Assembly: GCA_020634015.1 (NCBI GenBank) | Contig: JACKCN010000002.1 | Span: forward strand, 186,001-250,000 | Source: Candidatus Delongbacteria bacterium | GTDB lineage: Bacteria > CAIWAD01 | DNA: 64,000 nucleotides | Direction: 5' to 3' | Shown here: one piece after another, positions 45,301 through 52,654 of the stretch | Position numbering within the stretch: the first letter of the stretch is position 1 | Layout of the letters: every line of letters begins with the position of its first letter | The notes under the pieces: model-generated | Database searches by the model: none | What the model saw: only the letters and a program-made list of their open reading frames with translations | What the model was told of the DNA's origin: nothing | Made by a program: the position numbers and the translations under genes

Positions 45301-45484
45301 GGGACGTGCGATGATGGGCGGGCTGCTGGTCTCGACTCTTTCCACCCTGGTCGTGATTCCTCTGGTGTACACCCTGATCGACGACATGGGCCTGTTCTTC
45401 AGGCGGCTGTACCTTCAGGTCCGGCTGGGTTCGGCCAAGGTCCCCCGTGAATCCATGGCCGATTCGACGGCTGCCGGTTCCTGA
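42329..45484 (+). CDS. Second RND efflux permease
   Basis: 1051 residues, a standard RND length. TM1 'LRRPITVLMIFIAMLVTGMV', 'VPYPNSTPEEIEELIARPFE' in the porter entry, TM4 with proton-relay Asp 'MLSVGMVVDNAIVVMESI', and TM10 'ILVGIVVNNAIVLIDRVVRL'. ATG 42329 lies within the end of the first permease gene (11-bp overlap), so the two are translationally coupled. Paired non-identical permeases may form a heteromultimeric pump as in MdtBC. No TolC-type outer-membrane gene follows; a terminator does. Confidence 0.94.
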   Translation: MKLDRLLPELSLRRPITVLMIFIAMLVTGMVALQRVPLEMMPSGFKSPWMGFWVPYPNSTPEEIEELIARPFEEQLRTVAGIEYLESYSQSHGVWFFIQLRNGVNTDLAWNQLRDRLDRALIEVDLDIEKVRLRRMGMGESIFFMGVSTEMELSEAHWLADELLRKPLEQIDGVAKVDFWGGDAQELLIDLDLESLGRHRIGAREVVMRLQQENFALGNGEITEGSRRLTVRSDAIWRTVEEVADIPLRQDGLRLRDVAHVHIDAPEKTWTMRVDGNQGLMLSVAKESTANTEHICRDVDALLNKAMKDPRLEGLKVSKLFSQGDFIRESIDNLKESAIWGGIFSTLVIFFFMRRWRMTFLITAAIPFSIFVTVMVIYFAGWSLNIITMMGLMLSVGMVVDNAIVVMESIQSQREHSSDPATASIEGAAEVSLAVTVATLTTVVVFLPLMLISNNAGFSFYMTRIGMPVVSSLLASLLVALLFLPQLVSRARLFHEIKESRLISWSNRKVVALLDRCLRHRFDTGLVLLLIFALIAIPQKLVPSSGEGDGNVNNFELNVQMPVSYSFEDADALFKRLEARFEEQREHYNIKTVTARHSNTWGNIEVFLNSDVQRSWYGHAAYSLLETVGLYKRGTLNREEVIEDVKKNLPTVPGVEMNIGWGNDGQDENAITLSINGQDTNMLRSLAEEARRRMEGLPQIVSTELDVDQGDQELRLVTDRQAMDRSGVSASALAGTVRYALSGAQLPDLRQGGRELDAVVRLEEGDRDQLSKLKNLTVGSLNGRQVPMGELMDVEHRTAMGTIRRSQGKSFMRIKIATDSKDNDALTQSIRSIMEGMNFPPGYDWSFGRFADRLQEQQNSQQLAMILALCFVFLLMGVLFESFMLPLTILASIPFAIWGAQWALLITGSSFDLMAGIGMVILVGIVVNNAIVLIDRVVRLRHQGIERHRALLMATEQRFRPVMMTAATTVCGLIPMAVGNAALIGLPYAPMGRAMMGGLLVSTLSTLVVIPLVYTLIDDMGLFFRRLYLQVRLGSAKVPRESMADSTAAGS

Positions 45485-45549
45485 CGACATTCCGGCTGTG
45501 GACACCCCCGGGGCTGCTGGGAATCTGGCGTTGCCAGTGCCCGGGCCAT

Positions 45550-45600
45550 CCTGCGCGACCCGCGTGGCATCCGGCCCACGGGCCGCGCAGGCTTTGGTTT
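45550..45600 (+). terminator. Terminator after the RND operon
   Basis: CCTGCGCG (45550-45557) pairs with CGCGCAGG (45584-45591), with further imperfect pairing inside, followed by CTTTGGTTT. A plausible but imperfect rho-independent terminator. Confidence 0.6.
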
Positions 45601-45697
45601 GACTGGGGCATTGCCTTATTTTGGACCCTTCAGTCAACTGGCCGCACAGAATTCCGTTCTCTTCGCCCGGCCCTATCCAGCGATCGGATATCACACC

Positions 45698-46576
45698 ATG
45701 AGCTTGCTGCTGACCTTGCTGCTTCCGGTGGCAGGAGTGTGGGCGGCCCCGACCGATGCGGGGCAAAGCGCATTCAACTTCAGTCCGGGACACGTGACCG
45801 TGCTGCTCTTCATTCTGATGATGGCGGCACTGCTGTTCTGGTTCTTCGACCGCATCCGGCGCCATCCCGAGAGCCTCTTCGTACGGCGCATCGCGGGCAT
45901 CGACGCCATCGAGGAAGCCATCGGCCGCTGCACCGAGATGGGACGCCCACTGTTGTATGTGCCCGGCATCGAGGACATGCAGGACATCCAGACCATCGCC
46001 TCGATGCTGATCCTGGGCAAGGTGGCCGAGACCACGGCGCGCTACAAGAGCCAGATCTACGTGCCCTGCCGCGTGCCCTTCGTGATGAGCGTGGCCGAGG
46101 AAATGGTGCGCCAGGGCTTTTACAACGCGGGCCTGCCCGAAGATCATCGCCCCGAGAACATCAGCTTCATTTCCGACGAGCAGTTCGCCTTCACCGCCGG
46201 AGTCAACGGCATCATGATGCGCGAGCGTCCCGCGGCCAACCTGTTCCTGGGGCGCTTCTTCGCCGAATCGCTGATCCTCTCCGAGACCGGTTTCCAGGCC
46301 AAGGCGATCCAGGTGGCCGGCACCGCGGAAGTGACACAGCTGCCCTTCTTCATCGCGGCCTGCGACTACACCCTGATCGGCGAGGAACTCTTCGCGGCCT
46401 CGGCCTACCTCAGCCGTGATCCAAAACTGCTGTCCAACCTCAAGGCCACCGACTGGTTCAAGGTGATCTGCATCGTGCTGATGGTGCTGGGGTCCGTGCT
46501 GGTCACGATGGACTCCCTCGGCCTGCGCGGAACGGATTTCAGGCCCGCCCACTTCATCGACTGGTTCCAGATCTGA
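45698..46576 (+). CDS. DUF6754 family membrane protein
   Basis: 292 residues. N-terminal signal/TM, a second helix 'VTVLLFILMMAALLFWFFD', a soluble alpha/beta domain and a C-terminal helix 'VICIVLMVLGSVLVTMDSLG'. Highly characteristic segments: 'LLYVPGIEDMQDIQTIASML', 'VPCRVPFVMSVAEEMVRQGF', 'SDEQFAFTAGVNGIMMRERP', 'ACDYTLIGEELFAASAYL'. I recognise the family as DUF6754, of unknown function. First gene of a four-gene membrane cassette. The ATG sits after a weak CGGA site; longer in-frame extensions lack a signal sequence. Confidence 0.85.
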   Translation: MSLLLTLLLPVAGVWAAPTDAGQSAFNFSPGHVTVLLFILMMAALLFWFFDRIRRHPESLFVRRIAGIDAIEEAIGRCTEMGRPLLYVPGIEDMQDIQTIASMLILGKVAETTARYKSQIYVPCRVPFVMSVAEEMVRQGFYNAGLPEDHRPENISFISDEQFAFTAGVNGIMMRERPAANLFLGRFFAESLILSETGFQAKAIQVAGTAEVTQLPFFIAACDYTLIGEELFAASAYLSRDPKLLSNLKATDWFKVICIVLMVLGSVLVTMDSLGLRGTDFRPAHFIDWFQI

Positions 46577-46598
46577 TGCCTCACACGGAGTTCTGCGC

Positions 46599-47219
46599 AT
46601 GAAAAAGGAAATTCCCCTGCTCATCACCTTCCTGCTGGGAGCGTGGATGATCTTCGAGAACTTCGCCACCATGGACTGGGTGAGGGAGAGCCGTGAGACG
46701 CTGAACAACGGCGGCATCATCATCATGTCCTTCACCTACATCCTGGGCCTGTACAGCCTGCTGCACGTCAACATCCACAAGATCCGCCGGGGCGAGGACG
46801 TGGTGCACAAGGTGGCCCTGCTCTCCAGCCTGTTCCTGATGGTGTTTCTGGGATTCTGGAAGGGAGTCACCGCGGGCACGCCCTTCGACTGGATGTATCT
46901 CAAACTGTACGTGCCCCTGCAGGCCACCATGTTCAGCCTGCTGGCCTTCTACATCGCCAGCGCCGCCTTCCGCGCCTTCCGCGCACGCAGCATGGAAGCG
47001 ACCCTGCTGCTGGTGTGTGCCGCTTTCGTGATGATGGGGCGCATCCCGATGGGCGAGCGCATCTGGGGGGCTTTCCCGGACATTTCCGACTGGATCATGA
47101 ACTTTCCCAACCTGGCGGGCAAGCGCGCCATCCTGATCGGCGCAGCCCTGGGAGCCATCTCCACCGGACTGCGGGTGATCCTGGGCCTTGAGCGCAGTTA
47201 TCTCGGAGGAGACAACTGA
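46599..47219 (+). CDS. Membrane protein of the DUF6754 cassette
   Basis: 206 residues with about six membrane helices ('PLLITFLLGAWMIFENFATM', 'GGIIIMSFTYILGLYSLLHV', 'VALLSSLFLMVFLGFWKG', 'ATMFSLLAFYIASAAFRAF'). A loop containing 'FPDISDWIMNFPNLAGKRAI' precedes the last helix. Family not recognised by name, but it regularly follows DUF6754-type genes, to judge by its tight linkage here. Its stop and the next start overlap (TGATG). Function unknown. Confidence 0.8.
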   Translation: MKKEIPLLITFLLGAWMIFENFATMDWVRESRETLNNGGIIIMSFTYILGLYSLLHVNIHKIRRGEDVVHKVALLSSLFLMVFLGFWKGVTAGTPFDWMYLKLYVPLQATMFSLLAFYIASAAFRAFRARSMEATLLLVCAAFVMMGRIPMGERIWGAFPDISDWIMNFPNLAGKRAILIGAALGAISTGLRVILGLERSYLGGDN

Positions 47220-48067
47220 TGCTGCAGTTGCTGAATCGCTTTCTGGCCATCGATCGCCGCTGGATCTTTCTGCTGATGGGGCTCTGCATCCTGGGCCCGC
47301 TGCTGATGCCCATCGGGCTGCCCTTCACCACGGACCAGGCGGTGGTGAACATCTACGACGCCATCGAGCAGCTCAACGAGGGCGACAACGTGATCGTGTC
47401 CTGCGATTACGATCCCGGCTCCAAGCCCGAGCTGCAGCCCTTCACCGAAGCCCTGTTCCAGCACCTCTTCCGCAAGAAGCTGAACGTGGTGGTGAGCTGT
47501 CTCTGGCCGGCCGCCCCGCCACTGGTGGAGCAGGCCATCCAGAAGGCGCTGGAGCTTCCCGAGATCGCGGCCGACCCGCCCGTGCGTGATCTGAACTACA
47601 CCAATCTGGGCTACAAGGATGGGCGCCAGCTGGTGATGCTGTCCATGGGCGAGAACATTCACTCGACCTTCCCCAACACCTACGGTGGCACGCCCATTGG
47701 CCAGGTTCCGCTGATGCAGCAGCTGCGCCGTCTGGGAGACTTCGACCTCTTCGTCAATGTGTCCGGCGGCAGCCCCGGCACCAAGGAATGGGTCGAGACG
47801 GCCCAGGGGCGCTTCGGCCTGAAGATGGTCGCCTCGTGCACGGCCGTGATGGCCCCCGACAACATTCCGTACTACGAGAGCGGGCAGCTGATCGGGCTGG
47901 CCGGCGGCATGAAGGGCAGCGCCGACTACGAGACTCTGGTGGGCGTCAAGGGCGGATCCGCCACCCGCGGCATGGACGCGCAGAGCGCGGGCCACCTGCT
48001 GATCATTCTGTTCATCATCCTGGGCAACGTGGCCTACTTCGGCACGCGCAAGCGGGGAGGTCGCTGA
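47219..48067 (+). CDS. Membrane-anchored protein with large extracytoplasmic domain
   Basis: 282 residues. One N-terminal helix ('WIFLLMGLCILGPLLMPIGL') and one C-terminal helix ('LLIILFIILGNVAYFG') bracket a soluble alpha/beta domain of about 210 residues, with 'GDNVIVSCDYDPGSKPELQP', 'NVVVSCLWPAAPPLVEQAI', 'LGYKDGRQLVMLSMGENIHS' and 'SGQLIGLAGGMKGSADYETL'. No catalytic motif I can assign. Overlaps both neighbours by one base or more, so it is translated with them. Confidence 0.8.
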   Translation: MLQLLNRFLAIDRRWIFLLMGLCILGPLLMPIGLPFTTDQAVVNIYDAIEQLNEGDNVIVSCDYDPGSKPELQPFTEALFQHLFRKKLNVVVSCLWPAAPPLVEQAIQKALELPEIAADPPVRDLNYTNLGYKDGRQLVMLSMGENIHSTFPNTYGGTPIGQVPLMQQLRRLGDFDLFVNVSGGSPGTKEWVETAQGRFGLKMVASCTAVMAPDNIPYYESGQLIGLAGGMKGSADYETLVGVKGGSATRGMDAQSAGHLLIILFIILGNVAYFGTRKRGGR

Positions 48068-50016
48068 TGTTCACCCTGGACATGCTGGGGGCGCTGCTGG
48101 TCTGCGCGTCCACCCTGATGATCTTCAGCTTCCTGTACCAGGACAACCCTTTCTACAAGTTCGGCGAACACGTGTTCGTGGGCATCAGCGCGGGCTACGG
48201 GGTGGCACTGGTCTGGTTTCAGGTGCTCAAGCCCAACCTGGTTGACCGGCTCTGGATACCGCTCTCCGTGCTCAAGCAGCGCATGTTCGAAGCGGGCGAG
48301 CTGTCGCCCTCCGAGTTCATCGATTATCAGCCGACCTTCGGGGATCAGGTGCATTACGCCCACGGGCTGTATCTGGTCTTCCTGCTGCTGGGCGTGATGA
48401 TGCTGTTCAAGATCAGCCAGCGCCTCAACTGGGTCAGCCGCTGGCCGCTGGCCTACGTGATCGGGGCCTTCGCAGGCATCCAGGTGATCCAGGCCACCCA
48501 GGGCAGCCTGATTCCCCAGTTGCAGGCCACCATGAAGGATTTCAGTGGTCGGCCCGTGGTCGTGGCCATGATCCACGACACTCCGATGCTGCCCGCCGCT
48601 GAACTCGACGCCCGTGAGAAAGAACTGCGCCAGTACATGCAAACCTGGTACGGCGAAGAGATCGGCAACGAGTACGCGGCCTGGCTGGTGGAAAGCCTGA
48701 TGGGAGACATGCGCGACAGCGAGCTCTTCCGCACCCGCCCCCGGGAAGTCTTCCTGCGTTTGCCCCTGAAACTGGACCAGTTGCTCCTGGAAGCCGAAAG
48801 CGTGGAAGAGCGTCTCTGCGCGGCCGCCGGCGGTGAATCACCGCGCAGGGCTCTGGCCCGGGCGCGCCTGCTGGCCGAGGGGCGTACCGATGTGAGTGAC
48901 AGTGCGGTGGCCAGCCTGGCCGCGTCCCCCGACAGCCTGTCCCGCGGCTGGCCTGTGGCCGGACTGGACCATCTGGAACTGCTGCCCTGGCAGGATCGCC
49001 GACTTGGCTTGATGTTCCGCATCTCGCAGGAAAACCTGCGTGGCGAAAAGAAGCTGGCCATGCTGTTGAGCGACATGGGGTTGCCCGGGGATGCCGCCGC
49101 TCGGGGAGCGGAGGTGCTCAGTCGGCCTTCGGGGCGACCTTCGCTGATCCAGCTGTTCAAGCAGGAAGGCATCGCCGCCGGCACCGTGGTCAACTGGGAG
49201 AATTCCCAGACCGTGTCACTTGTCGATTCCCTGCTGGGCGGGGTGAACCCGCGTGCCGACCACTTGAGTGAATGGACCCCTGCACAGATTCGTGATCTGG
49301 AAGACCGCCTGTCCGCTGCAGGAGGAATGAAGAGCCTGGTCCAGGAACTGAAACTGCGTCTTGATGCGCTGGACGGACTGCTGCTGGGCGAGTTCCAGCT
49401 GCCCCCGGAGCGTCGCGAGGCCGTGCGTGCGGGCGTGTTGTCACACTGGGTGAACACCCTGGTGCTGGAAGCGGACCAGCAGCGCCACACCGAACTGGTC
49501 GAAGGCGTGCTGGCCTACTGCAGCGCGGAGTTGCTGACCGATTTCAACGAAGAAGAATTGCAGGCCTTCAGGGCGAACCCGCAGGGCGTGGCACCCATCG
49601 TGGCCGGTCTGGACGACGGCAGCGCCACCACCTTCGGACGCCTGAGCCAGAGCGTTGCCGGTCTGCTGGGACAGGACCTGCGTGACCCGGCCGATTCCCT
49701 GCGCCTGCGTATTCTGCTGGATATCCTTTCCAACCTGCTGGTGCTGGTGGGGGTGTGCACGGGCGTGTTCTACTTCTTCTTCAGCAAGAAGCAGGAAGGC
49801 GGCATGGGCGTGGTTTCGAAGATCGGCATCGCATTTCTGATGATGAGCTTTGGTGCCAGCTTCGGTTACACGGTCATGGGGCGCATCAGTCTGGCCATTG
49901 GGCGCATGCAGGACATGCTGCTCTTTCCAAAGGTCGCGGGCATCTGCCTGCTGGTTCTTGTGGTGGCGCTCGTGATCCATGCCCGGCTGAACCCTGAAAC
50001 CGAGAACCGTCGATGA
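48067..50016 (+). CDS. Large membrane protein of the DUF6754 cassette
   Basis: 649 residues. An N-terminal membrane unit of four to five helices ('FTLDMLGALLVCASTLMIFS', 'YKFGEHVFVGISAGYGVALV', 'LYLVFLLLGVMMLFKISQRL') precedes a soluble region of about 420 residues with low similarity to anything I know ('ALLAEG', Leu/Arg/Glu-rich helices, about residues 180-560). Three C-terminal helices close it ('LLDILSNLLVLVGVCTGVFY', 'IGIAFLMMSFGASFGYTVMG', 'GICLLVLVVALVIHARL'). The end overlaps rfbB (ATGA), tying the cassette to polysaccharide genes. Confidence 0.8.
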   Translation: MFTLDMLGALLVCASTLMIFSFLYQDNPFYKFGEHVFVGISAGYGVALVWFQVLKPNLVDRLWIPLSVLKQRMFEAGELSPSEFIDYQPTFGDQVHYAHGLYLVFLLLGVMMLFKISQRLNWVSRWPLAYVIGAFAGIQVIQATQGSLIPQLQATMKDFSGRPVVVAMIHDTPMLPAAELDAREKELRQYMQTWYGEEIGNEYAAWLVESLMGDMRDSELFRTRPREVFLRLPLKLDQLLLEAESVEERLCAAAGGESPRRALARARLLAEGRTDVSDSAVASLAASPDSLSRGWPVAGLDHLELLPWQDRRLGLMFRISQENLRGEKKLAMLLSDMGLPGDAAARGAEVLSRPSGRPSLIQLFKQEGIAAGTVVNWENSQTVSLVDSLLGGVNPRADHLSEWTPAQIRDLEDRLSAAGGMKSLVQELKLRLDALDGLLLGEFQLPPERREAVRAGVLSHWVNTLVLEADQQRHTELVEGVLAYCSAELLTDFNEEELQAFRANPQGVAPIVAGLDDGSATTFGRLSQSVAGLLGQDLRDPADSLRLRILLDILSNLLVLVGVCTGVFYFFFSKKQEGGMGVVSKIGIAFLMMSFGASFGYTVMGRISLAIGRMQDMLLFPKVAGICLLVLVVALVIHARLNPETENRR

Positions 50017-51011
50017 GAGTGCTGGTCACGGGTGGTGCCGGATTCATCGGGGCCAACTTCATCCTGCGGCAGCTTGAACGGCAGCCCGGGCTCTCCGTGA
50101 TCAATCTGGACGCGCTGACCTACGCGGGCTGCCGGGAGAGTCTGGCCAGTCTGGAAGGCAATCCGCGCCACGAGTTCGTGCATGGCGACATTCTGGACGA
50201 GGCTCTGCTGCGCACGCTGATGCCACGGGTGGATGGCGTGATCAACTTCGCCGCCGAGAGCCACGTGGACCGCAGCCTCAAGGACCCCGAACTGTTCCTG
50301 CGCACCAACATTCTGGGCGTGCGTACCCTGCTGGATGCCGTGCGTCACGAGAATGCCCGCCGCGGAGGCTCGCTGCGCTTTCACCAGATCGGGACCGACG
50401 AAGTCTACGGCGATCTGGGCGAGAGCGGCGGATTCTTTCGCGAAGACACCCCGCTGGAACCATCCAGCCCCTACAGCGCCTCGAAGACGTCCGCCGATCT
50501 GCTGGTGGGAGCCTGGCGCCGCACCTTCGGGCTGGATGCGGTGATCACACGCTGCAGCAACAACTACGGCCCGCTGCAGTTTCCCGAGAAATTGATTCCC
50601 CTGATGATCTGGAAGGCCGAACGCGGCGAGAGTCTGCCCGTCTACGGCCAGGGACTGAACGTGCGGGACTGGCTCTACGTGGATGACCACGTGGACGCCA
50701 TCTGGGAAGTCTTCACCCGCGCGGAGAATGGCTCCGTCTACAACATCGGCGGGGCCAACGAGTGGCGCAACATCGACATCGTGAAGCTGATCCTGCAGGA
50801 ACTGGGCCGGCCCGAGAGCCTGATCCAGTTCGTGCAGGATCGTCCGGGCCACGACATGCGCTACGCCATTGATGCCGCGAAGATCCGCCGTGAACTGGGC
50901 TGGAGCCCGGCGGTGGATTTCGCCAGCGGCCTGAAGAAGACCATCACCTGGTATCGGGAGCACACGGAATGGGCGGATGCCTTGCGACTGCGCGTACACG
51001 CGGGACAGTGA
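50013..51011 (+). CDS. rfbB: dTDP-glucose 4,6-dehydratase
   Basis: 332 residues, family length. Converts dTDP-glucose to dTDP-4-keto-6-deoxyglucose. NAD-binding 'VTGGAGFIGANFILRQL' at the N-terminus, 'FAAESHVDRSL', catalytic 'TDEVYGDL' (Thr-Asp-Glu triad), 'YSASKTSADLLV' (Y-x3-K), and the substrate loop 'RCSNNYGPLQFPEKLIPLMI'. ATG overlaps the stop of the membrane cassette. rfbA, rfbC and rfbD are not in the window, so the final sugar is unknown. The C-terminus overlaps the SLBB gene by 43 bp. Confidence 0.96.
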   Translation: MRVLVTGGAGFIGANFILRQLERQPGLSVINLDALTYAGCRESLASLEGNPRHEFVHGDILDEALLRTLMPRVDGVINFAAESHVDRSLKDPELFLRTNILGVRTLLDAVRHENARRGGSLRFHQIGTDEVYGDLGESGGFFREDTPLEPSSPYSASKTSADLLVGAWRRTFGLDAVITRCSNNYGPLQFPEKLIPLMIWKAERGESLPVYGQGLNVRDWLYVDDHVDAIWEVFTRAENGSVYNIGGANEWRNIDIVKLILQELGRPESLIQFVQDRPGHDMRYAIDAAKIRRELGWSPAVDFASGLKKTITWYREHTEWADALRLRVHAGQ

Positions 51012-52588
51012 TCCTGCTGCTGACTCTGCTGGCCGGAATGGCTTGGGCACAATCGAGCCTGAGTCCCGAGCTGGCACGCATGCTGGGCGCGCCCGCGGAG
51101 AACAAAGCAGCGCTTCCGGATGGCCTCGCGCTGGAATCTCCCGTGGACCCCGCGACCTACATGCTGGGCCCCGGTGACCGTCTGGGCCTGTTGTTCTACA
51201 ATTCCGCACGCACCCAGCTGAGCCTCAGCCTGGGCAGCGATGGCTGGCTCACCCTGCCCGGTCTGGGACGCTACGACGCCCGTGGGCGCAGCCTGCAGGG
51301 CTTTCTGGAGGAGTACGATACCCGTCTGGCGCGCCTCTACGATGCCGACAGCCTGTCGCTCTGGATCGAAGCCCCACGCCGGATCCGGGTCTTCGTGGGC
51401 GGCGCCGTGCTCGCGGGGCGGGAGGTTGACCTGCCCTATCTGTCGCGGGTCAGCACGGTACTGGAAAGCGTGGCGCTGGACATTCCCGAACCCACGACTC
51501 CAGTGTATTCCAGCACCGAACCGGAACCGACAGCCAGCCTGCGCAATGTGAGCATCCAGCGTGGCACCCAGAGCCTGCGTGCCGACCTGCAGCGCTTCAT
51601 GAACAGCGGCTCTCTGGACACCAACCCTCTGCTGGAAGCCGGGGACCGGATCATCTTCGCCTACAAGGGGCCGCTGGTGCATACCGAGGGCCCGTTCCGC
51701 CAGGTTCTCGAGGAAGTGGACTTCGTGCCCGGTGACACACCCGAAACCATCGTGCAGGTTCTGGGCGGCCTGCAGCCCGGCAGCGAGGGTGGGCAATTCG
51801 AGGTGGTGCGCCAGGACAGTCTGGGCCGCAACCCGCGCAGCTTCGTCTTCGCTTCCGGGGACGCCTTGATGGCCAACCTGGCCCTGCAACCCGGCGACAA
51901 GCTGTATTACCGTGCGCTGGACAACCGTGAATTCTATGCGGAAGTGACGATCTCCGGTGAAGTCCTGCTGCCCGGAGGATACTCCATCGACAACGGAGTG
52001 ACCACGCTGGGCGACATCCTGCGTCTGGCGCGTCCCCATCCCGGACGAGCCGACCTGAACGGCATCCGCATCTACCGCGAACGCGAGCACGACCCGGAAC
52101 TGGCCTATGTGCGCTCCGCCGAGGCGGCCGCCAGTGGGCTGGACCCCATCGAAGTGAGCTACCTCAAGACGCGCGTCACCGGTTCGGGCGGGCGCATCAG
52201 CATCTTCTACGACGAGTCGATCCAGGACATGGACCAGCTGCGCCTGCAGTCCGGCGACAACATTCTGGTGACCCGGCGCAGCGACGATGTGGAACTGGTG
52301 GGCGCCCTGTCCAACCAGGGCCGCGTGGTGCAGCGCGATGGCTGGAACGTGTCCGACTACATCTCCTCGGTGGGTGGCCGCATCAAGGGCGCCCAGATGA
52401 ACCGTCTGCGGGTGCGTTCGCGCGACAGCGACCAGTTCGTGCCCGTGCGCCGCGGCTACCACCCGCTGCCCGGCGACGTGATCTTCGTGCCCTACGAGGA
52501 GCCGCTGACCGCCTACGAGGTCTTCCGCGAATCGCTGACCATCGCCACCCAGATCCTGACCGTCGTGCTGGTGGTGCGAGGTTTCTAG
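50969..52588 (+). CDS. SLBB/Wza-like polysaccharide export protein
   Basis: 539 residues. Signal peptide (about 1-27, ending 'GMAWAQS'). Poly_export domain 'YMLGPGDRLGLLFYN' (about 65-130), then successive SLBB beta-grasp units ('VFVGGAVLAGREVDLPYL', 'VTISGEVLLPGGYSIDNG', 'VELVGALSNQGRVVQRDG'). A C-terminal helix 'ESLTIATQILTVVLVVRGF' could be membrane-embedded as in Wza. Forms the outer-membrane or periplasmic channel for exported polysaccharide. The start lies 43 bp inside rfbB; no alternative start would keep the signal peptide. Confidence 0.9.
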   Translation: MGGCLATARTRGTVILLLTLLAGMAWAQSSLSPELARMLGAPAENKAALPDGLALESPVDPATYMLGPGDRLGLLFYNSARTQLSLSLGSDGWLTLPGLGRYDARGRSLQGFLEEYDTRLARLYDADSLSLWIEAPRRIRVFVGGAVLAGREVDLPYLSRVSTVLESVALDIPEPTTPVYSSTEPEPTASLRNVSIQRGTQSLRADLQRFMNSGSLDTNPLLEAGDRIIFAYKGPLVHTEGPFRQVLEEVDFVPGDTPETIVQVLGGLQPGSEGGQFEVVRQDSLGRNPRSFVFASGDALMANLALQPGDKLYYRALDNREFYAEVTISGEVLLPGGYSIDNGVTTLGDILRLARPHPGRADLNGIRIYREREHDPELAYVRSAEAAASGLDPIEVSYLKTRVTGSGGRISIFYDESIQDMDQLRLQSGDNILVTRRSDDVELVGALSNQGRVVQRDGWNVSDYISSVGGRIKGAQMNRLRVRSRDSDQFVPVRRGYHPLPGDVIFVPYEEPLTAYEVFRESLTIATQILTVVLVVRGF

Positions 52589-52654
52589 TCTGGACACGCC
52601 GCGAGCAGCGCACGCGCTCCGGCCGCGCCCGGAGCCATTCTCCGGGAGCCGGGC

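Noticed and set aside
42467..46735. 1422-codon minus-strand open frame opposite the second RND permease
   Set aside because: It mirrors the codon structure of the sense gene in a high-GC region and has no recognisable domain; the sense protein is a clear RND pump.
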